Source of the DNA: Micrococcales bacterium
GTDB lineage: Bacteria; Actinomycetota; Actinomycetes; Actinomycetales; Cellulomonadaceae
Length of the DNA stretch: 7,037 bases
Direction of reading: 5' to 3'
NCBI GenBank assembly: GCA_009783975.1
Contig: WRCL01000089.1
Span: 1-7,037, forward strand
Shown: positions 1 through 4,818 of the stretch, one piece after another
How the letters are laid out: each line of letters begins with the position of its first letter
How positions within the stretch are numbered: the first letter of the stretch is position 1
The notes under the pieces: generated by a model
The model's input: the letters and a program-made list of their open reading frames with translations, nothing else
Told to the model about the DNA's origin: nothing
Database searches by the model: none
Translations under genes and position numbers: made by a program

Positions 1-379
1 CGTACCACACGTGCTCGTTGTCGTCAGCCCCGTGCAGCTCGGTGAAGACCGTGACCGCCGTGACCGCAGGTGGTGGGGTCGTCAGGCCGTCGAGCAGGGT
101 TGTCGCGAAGTCGTCGTACCCGCCGCCGTTGACGATGACGAGGTCTGCTTTGGACAACGTCAGCTGGACGCGCGCCGAAGCGTCGAACGAGTGCGGGTCG
201 CCGGAGCTGCCGATGATCGACGTCACCTCGACGAGGTCGCCGCCGACCTGGGCGGCCACATCTGCCCACACGTTGGTCGAGGTGACGATGCTCAGGTGCT
301 CGTCGTCGGGCGACGAGCCGCACCCGGTGAGCACCCGCACGCACAGCAGAAGCGCAGCCGCGATGGCAAGACGGTTCAC
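1..379 (-). CDS. Metal (probably zinc) ABC transporter substrate-binding lipoprotein, ZnuA/TroA family, 5' part only
   Basis: The first 126 codons of a cluster A-I solute-binding protein run off the left edge; family members are about 300 residues. The GTG start at 379-377 is supported by GGAG (388-385) 5 nt upstream. A short n-region (VNR) and a hydrophobic stretch lead to the lipobox LTGC, with the lipidated Cys at residue 20, so the mature protein should be membrane-anchored. An arginine at residue 15 inside the hydrophobic stretch is slightly odd. Family landmarks are STNVWADVA (34-42), DPHSFDAS (61-68) with the first metal-ligand His63, KADLVIVNGGGYDDF (77-91), and NEHVWY at the cut edge with the second ligand, His123. 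The loop before His123 is short and acidic, not the long His-rich loop of enterobacterial ZnuA. The family binds zinc or manganese; zinc is inferred from the divergent zur gene. Permease and ATPase genes are expected beyond the left edge but not seen. Confidence 0.9.
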   Translation of the reverse strand, partial: MNRLAIAAALLLCVRVLTGCGSSPDDEHLSIVTSTNVWADVAAQVGGDLVEVTSIIGSSGDPHSFDASARVQLTLSKADLVIVNGGGYDDFATTLLDGLTTPPPAVTAVTVFTELHGADDNEHVWY

Positions 380-412
380 AGGTGCTCCGGGCTCGTCGGG
401 GAGGTCCGCTAA

Positions 413-427
413 AGAGACTAGTTCTCA
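413..427. promoter_or_regulatory. Candidate Zur box over the -10 of the lipoprotein gene
   Basis: The 15-mer AGAGACTAGTTCTCA has GAGA/TCTC arms around a 7-nt centre and fits the pattern TGAnAAnnnTTnTCA of actinobacterial Zur boxes imperfectly. It covers the minus-strand -10 candidate TAGTCT (420-415), where binding of zinc-loaded Zur would block the promoter. The symmetry is seen; the assignment is inferred. Confidence 0.4.
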
Positions 428-444
428 TTACCGTTGGCGTCGAA
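415..444 (-). promoter_or_regulatory. Candidate promoter of the metal-binding lipoprotein gene
   Basis: On the minus strand TTCGAC (444-439) and TAGTCT (420-415) are separated by 18 nt, an acceptable sigma-70/SigA-type spacing. The expected transcript start near 408 leaves a leader of about 30 nt before GTG 379 that contains the ribosome binding site. The -35 box abuts that of the divergent zur promoter. Confidence 0.4.
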
Positions 445-462
445 CCGTTTCTCAACTACCCT
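434..462 (+). promoter_or_regulatory. Candidate zur promoter
   Basis: TTGGCG (434-439) and TACCCT (457-462) are spaced by 17 nt. Initiation would fall near 469, placing the palindrome at 469-483 at the start of the transcript, a typical position for autorepression. A weaker GAACCGTTTC symmetry (442-451) lies within the spacer. Confidence 0.4.
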
Positions 463-468
463 TGCTGC

Positions 469-483
469 TGAGAACGGTTCTTG
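469..483. promoter_or_regulatory. Candidate Zur box upstream of zur
   Basis: TGAGAACGGTTCTTG contains a perfect AGAAC-G-GTTCT palindrome (471-481). It resembles the AT-flanked 15-bp inverted repeats recognised by actinobacterial Zur. It sits between the zur -10 candidate and the ribosome binding site AGGAG (491-495), which suggests autoregulation. It is the most symmetric of the three related motifs in this intergenic region. Confidence 0.5.
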
Positions 484-500
484 GTAGCACAGGAGACGAC

Positions 501-887
501 GTGATCGGCCAGCGCACCACCCGCCAGCGCACCGCCATCGCCGCCCTGCTCGACGAGATCGACGAGTTCCGTTCCGCCCAGCAGCTGCACGCCCTGCTCG
601 CCGACCGTGGAACCCACGTGGGCCTGGCCACCGTCTACCGGACCCTTGGCGCCATGGCCGACGCCGACGAGCTCGACGCCCTGCGCACCGACTCTGGCCA
701 GTGGCTGTACCGCCGCTGCGAACGCCAGCACCACCACCACCTGGTCTGCCGCCGGTGCGGGGCCACCGTCGAGGTCACCGGCCCCGCCCTGGAGTCCCTC
801 GTCCGCACCATCGCCACCGACCACGGCTACACCGACGTCACCCACACCCTCGAGCTGTTCGGCACCTGCTCCCGCTGCACGCAGTGA
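501..887 (+). CDS. zur: Zinc uptake regulator Zur (Fur family), 128 aa
   Basis: This is a cytoplasmic dimeric repressor that binds DNA when zinc-loaded and shuts off zinc uptake genes. GTG 501 follows AGGAG (491-495) with 5-nt spacing and gives the usual start TTRQRTAI for the family; the open frame extends further upstream but there only shadows the divergent gene. Residues 1-70 form the winged helix, with the recognition-helix signature GLATVYRTL (41-49). Residues 71-126 form the dimerisation and metal domain. It has Cys73, the HHHH run (77-80), the structural zinc pairs C83-x2-C86 and C123-x2-C126, and His115 in VTHTLELFGTC. The RTDSGQWLYRRC segment followed by HHHHLVCRRCG matches mycobacterial and streptomycete Zur better than iron Fur or peroxide sensors. 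The divergent metal-binding lipoprotein gene supports zinc. The next reading frame downstream is a transposase remnant that starts at the stop codon. Confidence 0.93.
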   Translation: MIGQRTTRQRTAIAALLDEIDEFRSAQQLHALLADRGTHVGLATVYRTLGAMADADELDALRTDSGQWLYRRCERQHHHHLVCRRCGATVEVTGPALESLVRTIATDHGYTDVTHTLELFGTCSRCTQ

Positions 888-1494
888 CGCCCCTGGGCGG
901 CGCATCAACGTCGAGGTCCAGACCCGCAAGGACTCCACCGTGCGGGCACGGTTCACGTTCACCAACTCCACACAGCTGGCCGACCAGCTCAACCCTGGTG
1001 ACCCCTACGACAAGCTGTGCCCCGTGATCACACTCGTGATCTGCACGTTCGTCCTGATCGGCGAAGACGACCACTACAGCCACCGGTTCTGCGACTACGA
1101 CCGCGACCACGACATCCGCTTCACAACGCTCAGGGAGCTCCGTACGCTGGAGCTGCCCAAGCTGCGCCACGACGACGGCACTGACCTGTGGGACTGGCTG
1201 CGGCTCATCGCCGCGGAGACGGAGGAGGAGATCGACATGGCAGTGCGCAGCAACCCAGACCTGCGCGAGGCCGCTGACCTCGTCAAGGAGTTCTCCGCCG
1301 ACGAGGCCCGCCGCCACGCCGCCAGGGCCCACCAAAGGTACCTGTGCGACCAGGCCACCCTCGAATCCCACGCCCGAGAACAAGGCCGCCACGAGGCGAT
1401 CTCGACCGTGGCCCAGAGCATGCCCGTCGAGCAGGTCGCGGACATCTTCGGTATCACGCCCGACGAGGTCACCGCGATCGTGCAGGCCCGCTGA
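888..1494 (+). pseudogene. Rpn/PDDEXK_2-family nuclease-transposase, N-terminally truncated remnant
   Basis: About 200 residues of recognisable family sequence, beginning GRRINVEVQ (895-921), directly follow the zur stop. Family members are usually about 300 residues, so roughly the first 90-100 residues are missing, including the upstream catalytic Asp of the PD-(D/E)xK fold. The E-x-Q part is retained (Glu codon 913-915, Gln codon 919-921). So are the core PVITLVICTFVL, the later ELRTLELPKL, and the charged tail EQGRHEAISTVAQSMPVEQVADIFGITPDEV, which resembles the usual C-terminus of this family. There is no start codon at the beginning: the frame stays open through zur only as shadow. An in-frame GTG (940-942) with AAGGA 7 nt upstream could start a shorter product, but it would lose the E-x-Q motif. 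The downstream frame is undamaged, which suggests recent decay. It is most likely non-functional. Confidence 0.75.
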
Positions 1495-1544
1495 CTGGCC
1501 CGTGTCTGGCCCAACCCATGCCGCAGCTGCGAGAGTGTCATTCT

Positions 1545-1580
1545 GGGTGAGGGACGAACATATATGTTCGTCCCTCACCC
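1545..1580. repeat. Perfect 36-bp palindrome between convergent genes
   Basis: Two 18-nt arms are exact reverse complements with no spacer; the centre is ACATATATGT and the outer arm is GGGTGAGGGACGAAC. An 11-nt half-site, GTTCGTCCCTC (1566-1576), recurs directly at 1585-1595. The element lies 50 nt after the transposase remnant and 32 nt beyond the MFS stop. It could be a bidirectional terminator (the stem is strong, but there is no T-tract), a repetitive extragenic palindrome, or a protein-binding site. The function is not known. Confidence 0.85.
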
Positions 1581-1612
1581 CGAAGTTCGTCCCTCGCGAA
1601 AGAGCGGGTCAG

Positions 1613-2758
1613 TCAGGCCGTGGTGCGGGGCATCCGGGTGCCGGCGGCTGCTGAGGCAAGCCACAGCACGGCGCCCAGGGCGAAGGCGGTGGGGTAGCCC
1701 ACTGTGCTGGCCAGGGCCCCGGCGGCCAGGGGGCCGGCGATGGAGCCGACGTCGCCGGCCATGGTGAACGCGGCGATGGCGCGGTCGCCGCCGTGGGTGT
1801 CACCGATGGCGGCGGACTGGGCTGGACCGACGAGGGCTGAGCCTGCGGCGTAGAGGCTCAGGACGACCGCGAGGACGACGGCGCTGGGGGACCAGGGGAT
1901 CGCGGCCAGGGCCACCGCGAGCACGACGCTGCCGACGACCATGGGGGTGCGGCGCCCGACCCGGTCGACCAGGGCCCCGCCGGGCAGGGTGAGGACCATC
2001 TGCACCCCGGCGGCCACGGCCATGACGACCCCGGCGACCAGGGCGGCCTGCACCGGGTCGTCGGCGAGGAACCCGGCGACGAACAGCGGGACCAGCGTCA
2101 TCCGGGTGCCGTTGGAGTTCCACCCAAAGCTCAGGTGCGACAAGCACGCGGCCTGGAAGCGCGGGTCGCGGGCGACGGTCCGCAGAGGCAGGGTCGGGGC
2201 GTCTTTCGTCGGTCCAGCACCCACGGGTGTGAGGCCGAGCGCGCACAGGGCCGCCGCCGCGAGGGTCCCGGCGTAGAAGAAGAACGGCGCCCGCAACGAG
2301 ACCCCCGCGAGCAGACCCCCCACCGCCGGCCCGGCCATCGCGCCGATGAGGAACCCTCCGTGGTACATCCCGGCGGCCCGGCCGCGGTGGGTGGCGTCGA
2401 CCGAGGCCAGCAGCACCGTCATCCCCGCAACGGAGAACATCGCCGAGCCCAGCCCGCCCAGCCCGCGCAGCACGACGAGCTGGGCGTACCCCTGCGCCGT
2501 GCCCGTCAAGGCGCTGGACACCCCGACGACGACCAACCCGGTGATGAGCACCGCCTTGTGCCCGAACCGGTCGTCGGCCCGCCCGACCAGCGGTGCTGCC
2601 ACCAGACGCATCAACGCGAACGCCGCGACCACAGCGCCTGCCGCGAGCTCGTTGGCCCCGAACGTCGCAGCGAACACTGGCAGCACCGGCACCACCACCC
2701 CGAACCCCACGGCAACGACGAGCGAGATGGCGCTGAGCACCCACACGTTGCGTGGCAC
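1613..2758 (-). CDS. Major facilitator superfamily transporter, DHA1-like efflux type, 381 aa
   Basis: This is an inner-membrane proton-driven transporter; the substrate cannot be told. About twelve hydrophobic stretches can be counted in two halves, joined by a polar loop near residues 180-205. The first starts at about residue 7 (LSAISLVVAVGFGVVVPVLP). The loop 2-3 signature appears as GRADDRFGHK (59-68), with an equivalent DRVGRR in the second half, and a motif-B-like arginine lies in LRGLGGLGSAMFS. The length is typical for DHA1 drug-efflux or sugar-efflux members. The GTG start (2758-2756) is tightly bounded because an in-frame TAG lies four codons upstream. The likely ribosome binding site AGGTAG (2773-2768) has 9-nt spacing and is inside a hairpin. 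The gene is convergent with the transposase remnant and divergent from the tRNA; no regulator of it is adjacent. Confidence 0.88.
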   Translation of the reverse strand: MPRNVWVLSAISLVVAVGFGVVVPVLPVFAATFGANELAAGAVVAAFALMRLVAAPLVGRADDRFGHKAVLITGLVVVGVSSALTGTAQGYAQLVVLRGLGGLGSAMFSVAGMTVLLASVDATHRGRAAGMYHGGFLIGAMAGPAVGGLLAGVSLRAPFFFYAGTLAAAALCALGLTPVGAGPTKDAPTLPLRTVARDPRFQAACLSHLSFGWNSNGTRMTLVPLFVAGFLADDPVQAALVAGVVMAVAAGVQMVLTLPGGALVDRVGRRTPMVVGSVVLAVALAAIPWSPSAVVLAVVLSLYAAGSALVGPAQSAAIGDTHGGDRAIAAFTMAGDVGSIAGPLAAGALASTVGYPTAFALGAVLWLASAAAGTRMPRTTA

Positions 2759-2761
2759 GTC

Positions 2762-2776
2762 GGCAGGCTACCTGCC
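2762..2776 (-). promoter_or_regulatory. Hairpin overlapping the MFS ribosome binding site
   Basis: GGCAGG-TAG-CCTGCC on the minus strand is a perfect 6-bp stem with a 3-nt loop, ending 3 nt before the GTG start. The only convincing Shine-Dalgarno bases (AGGTAG) form one arm and the loop. It could lower translation or make it conditional; this is inferred from the sequence alone. Confidence 0.35.
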
Positions 2777-2862
2777 CCGCCCGCGCCCAGCGCTCCTTTT
2801 TGCGGTCTTCGGACCGGCGCGCAGGACCCCAATCCGTTCGACAGCCCGCCACCGGATGCTGG

Positions 2863-2868
2863 TACGCT
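2863..2868 (+). promoter_or_regulatory. Candidate -10 box of tRNA-Arg
   Basis: TACGCT fits TANNNT and lies 10 nt before the mature 5' end of the tRNA. The best -35 match (TCGACA, 2838-2843) is 19 nt away, longer than usual, so the assignment is weak. Confidence 0.3.
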
Positions 2869-2878
2869 CGTCAACCAC

Positions 2879-2951
2879 GCGCCTGTAGCTCAGTGGATAG
2901 AGTGGCTGCCTCCGGAGCAGCAGGTCGCAGGTTCGAATCCTGTCAGGCGCA
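2879..2951 (+). tRNA. tRNA-Arg, anticodon CCG
   Basis: A complete 73-nt cloverleaf folds by eye. The acceptor stem pairs GCGCCTG (2879-2885) with CAGGCGC (2944-2950), followed by discriminator A2951. The D arm is GCTC/GAGT with one G-T pair. The anticodon stem is GCTGC/GCAGC (2905-2909 and 2917-2921) with loop CTCCGGA, so the anticodon is CCG (2912-2914), which reads the Arg codon CGG. The T arm is GCAGG-TTCGAAT-CCTGT. CCA is not encoded and must be added after transcription. CGG is a common arginine codon in such GC-rich genomes. The gene stands alone, divergent from the MFS gene. No clear terminator follows: CTGGCT/AGCCAG (2963-2994) is a 6-bp stem with a long loop and no T-run. Confidence 0.97.
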
Positions 2952-3104
2952 CAGACAAAATCCTGGCTGACCTGGGTGTTTCCAAAGAAGCCAGTGGCAT
3001 GGACGAGCCTGGTGCATACATATGATCCATACGTCACGTGCCCAAGTGTGGCGGCCATCCGCAGACCGTTCGCCAGACACGTCGCTGCCCGGCCGCGTCG
3101 TCCC

Positions 3105-3815
3105 TCACATGCCGGAGCGGATGATGGGGGAGGCCAGGAGGGCGAACGGGTCGGCGACGCGGCGGAACAGCTGGGCGGGGCGGCCGCGGCCGCTGGGGGG
3201 GATGACGGTCCTGTTGGTAGGGGTGACGAAGTCGGTGCACGTGCGCAGCTTGCGCTGGAAGTTGCCTGGGTCGATGGTCAGGCCCCAGGCGGCCTCGTAC
3301 ACCCCGCGCAGCTGCGAGAGGGTGAACTCCGGCGGCAAGAACGAGGCGCCCAGGGCGGTGTACTCCAGCTTGGAGGCGATGCGTTCGCGGGCTGTGGCCA
3401 AGATCTCGTCGTGGTCGAAGGCCAACGTCCCGGCGACCTCGTCCACGTGTGCCCAACGTGCCGCTGCGTCGGTGCCGCCGCGCGGGCACGTGTCGGTGTG
3501 GGCGGTGACCGCCAGGTGCGCGACGGACACGACGCGGTGCGGGCGCGGGTCGCGACCAGGGGCGCCGAAGGTCCGCAGCTGTTGCAGGACGAGGCCGTCG
3601 GCGCTGATCCCTGTCTCTTCGACCAGCTCGCGGCGGGCGGCGTCCTCAAACTCTTCGTCAGGCAGGACGAACCCCCCGGGCAGCGCGGCCTGCCCGGCGA
3701 ACGGTTGCTCCCCGCGTTCGACGACCAGCACCTGCAGCCCGGTGTCGCCCATCGCGAACAACACCACGTCAACGGTGAGGTAGAAGACCGGGAACTCACT
3801 GGTGAACCGTGCCAC
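3105..3815 (-). CDS. Nudix hydrolase with C-terminal NrtR-like winged helix, 236 aa
   Basis: Residues 10-140 form a Nudix domain with a complete Nudix box, G48-x5-E54-x7-REL-V-EE-T-GI (48-70), so metal binding and hydrolysis look possible. Residues 155-220 (LPPEFTLSQLRGVYEAAWG through GRGRPAQLFRR) match the winged helix of NrtR regulators. These sense ADP-ribose or related nucleotides and repress NAD-synthesis genes in several bacteria. Whether this protein is a regulator, an ADP-ribose pyrophosphatase or both cannot be decided; no nad or pnc genes are adjacent. The GTG start (3815-3813) has two possible contexts: AGGA (3826-3823) with 7-nt spacing, or a leaderless start from the -10 TAGGAT (3827-3822). 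The 3' end faces the tRNA gene, and the gene lies downstream of gntR on the same strand with a 254-nt gap, so it probably has its own promoter. Confidence 0.87.
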   Translation of the reverse strand: MARFTSEFPVFYLTVDVVLFAMGDTGLQVLVVERGEQPFAGQAALPGGFVLPDEEFEDAARRELVEETGISADGLVLQQLRTFGAPGRDPRPHRVVSVAHLAVTAHTDTCPRGGTDAAARWAHVDEVAGTLAFDHDEILATARERIASKLEYTALGASFLPPEFTLSQLRGVYEAAWGLTIDPGNFQRKLRTCTDFVTPTNRTVIPPSGRGRPAQLFRRVADPFALLASPIIRSGM

Positions 3816-3821
3816 CTTTGC

Positions 3822-3827
3822 ATCCTA
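3822..3827 (-). promoter_or_regulatory. Candidate -10 of the Nudix gene, leaderless arrangement
   Basis: TAGGAT on the minus strand lies 6 nt upstream of GTG 3815, so transcription would begin at or next to the start codon. No good -35 is seen at 16-19 nt. The same bases include AGGA, which could instead act as a ribosome binding site on a longer transcript. Confidence 0.4.
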
Positions 3828-3829
3828 GT

Positions 3830-3970
3830 GCCCTGGTGCACCCAAAACCGTCGGGAAGCAGCAGCGTCAGGTACGGCGCACAGCAAGGCAGGCGAAGGCG
3901 CGGCTCGACCGCTGGCACAACTGACGACGCCGCCAGGGACGCATGGCGCGAGCTGGCGGTGCACCAGGGC
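3830..3970. repeat. 13-bp inverted repeat around GGTGCACC
   Basis: GCCCTGGTGCACC (3830-3842) recurs as its exact reverse complement at 3958-3970, separated by 115 nt. Each copy contains the 8-bp palindrome GGTGCACC, and a third GGTGCAC lies at 4025-4031. The 3816-4069 gap holds no convincing gene. The sites could be operators for the Nudix/NrtR protein, whose start is 15 nt from the first copy, or for the neighbouring GntR protein. Confidence 0.5.
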
Positions 3971-4069
3971 TCACCGAGCCTGGACCCACGACGCACGGTG
4001 CGCGGGCGCGCCAAACGCCGGTGTGGTGCACGGTGAGAAACACCTGGGCTTGCCGACAAGACGCCGTTG

Positions 4070-4720
4070 TCAGTCGAGCAGCGCCGTGAGGTAGTACGCA
4101 GTCTCGCGGCCGGCGGCGGCCGGGTCTCGTGCGACGATCGCGGCGACGAGCGCGTCGTACGAGCTGTGGTTGTCGTCGTCGTCGGCAACTGCGCTCGGGC
4201 CGACGTTGTCGCGAACCGCGTCGATGAGGTTCTCGTACAGGTCGACCAGCAGCGGGTTGCCCGAGGCCCGGACGACGGCGCGGTGAAGCTCCAGGTCCGC
4301 GGCGACCATCTGGTCTTCGTCACCGTCGGAGTAGGCGCTCTGGCGCGCGTCGTGGGCTCGGTGGATCTCGGCGACGGCGTCAGTCGTGCACCGCGCGGCG
4401 GCCAGGCGGGCGCCCTCGACCTCCAGCGCGCGGCGGACTTCGACCACATCAGACCGGCTTGCCCCGGCGACCTCCCGGCTGATGGTCACAGCCAGCTCGG
4501 AGGTACCCACGACGTAGGTGCCTGAGCCTTGCCGGCGTTCGACAAGGCCCGAGTGCACCAGGGCATGTACGGCTTCTCGCACCGTGTTGCGACCCACGCC
4601 GAGCATCTCGGCGAGGACCGGTTCAGTTGGTATACGGGTCCCGACCGGCCACTCACCAGACAGGATACGGGCCCTGAGGGCATCGACGGCGTGATCAATC
4701 AGGCCAAGCCGGCGGCTCAT
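4070..4720 (-). CDS. GntR-family transcriptional regulator, FadR subfamily (FCD domain), 216 aa
   Basis: This is a DNA-binding regulator that responds to a small acid-type metabolite; the ligand is unknown. The N-terminal winged helix spans residues 8-70, with RIPTEPVLAEMLGVGRNTVREA (29-50) and the wing GLVERRQGSGTYVV (58-71). The C-terminal all-helical FCD domain spans about 90-210. It has VRRALEVEGARLAAARC (95-111), the D-x3-H metal/ligand pair D142/H146 in ADLELHRAVVRASGN, and H185 in NHSSYDALVAAIVARDP. An acidic DDDDN run (180-184) precedes H185. ATG 4720-4718 is chosen because the winged helix starts right after it and AAAGG lies about 8 nt upstream; the open frame extends to 4942 but there it only shadows argS. 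It is divergent from argS by 98 nt, so it may regulate itself and perhaps argS-lysA, or act on unlinked genes. Confidence 0.9.
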   Translation of the reverse strand: MSRRLGLIDHAVDALRARILSGEWPVGTRIPTEPVLAEMLGVGRNTVREAVHALVHSGLVERRQGSGTYVVGTSELAVTISREVAGASRSDVVEVRRALEVEGARLAAARCTTDAVAEIHRAHDARQSAYSDGDEDQMVAADLELHRAVVRASGNPLLVDLYENLIDAVRDNVGPSAVADDDDNHSSYDALVAAIVARDPAAAGRETAYYLTALLD

Positions 4721-4806
4721 CTGCAACACCTTTGTTCCAGCATGACCAGAGTCTTGCACGTTTGGCCCAAGGATGGGGCTGGTCCGGCGTGGCACGCCGT
4801 TCTCGG

Positions 4807-4812
4807 TAGGCT
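4807..4812 (+). promoter_or_regulatory. Candidate -10 of argS-lysA, leaderless arrangement
   Basis: TAGGCT lies exactly 6 nt upstream of the argS GTG, with no proper ribosome binding site between. Transcription would start at the initiation codon. No strong -35 is visible at 16-19 nt. The arrangement mirrors the TAGGAT box before the Nudix gene. Confidence 0.5.
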
Positions 4813-4818
4813 TGCGCC

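Noticed and set aside
607..891. Upstream part of the open frame that continues into the transposase remnant
   Set aside because: It is a shifted-frame shadow of zur, low in complexity (Pro/Ser/Thr/Ala), with no family resemblance before 895.
2803..2816. CGGTC-TTCG-GACCG hairpin with a UUCG loop, preceded by TTTTT
   Set aside because: The T-run is on the wrong side for a plus-strand terminator and the minus strand has no T-run after it; no nearby gene end needs it.
1800..2852. 350-codon minus-strand ORF overlapping the MFS gene
   Set aside because: Arg/Gly-rich out-of-frame shadow of the transporter.
2963..2994. CTGGCT/AGCCAG inverted repeat downstream of the tRNA
   Set aside because: A 6-bp stem with a 20-nt loop and no T-tract is too weak to call a terminator.
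2768..3058. 96-codon minus-strand ORF containing a DRIRTCDLLLRRQ peptide
   Set aside because: This is the well-known false translation of the antisense of a tRNA gene; it lies across tRNA-Arg.
3809..4036. Possible 75-codon plus-strand gene in the gap between the Nudix and GntR genes
   Set aside because: No ribosome binding site, Arg/Ser-rich composition and no recognisable motif; overlaps the Nudix start region.
2976..4094. 372-codon plus-strand ORF opposite the Nudix gene
   Set aside because: It is an antisense shadow produced by high GC; no recognisable domain, while the minus-strand frame is a clear Nudix protein.
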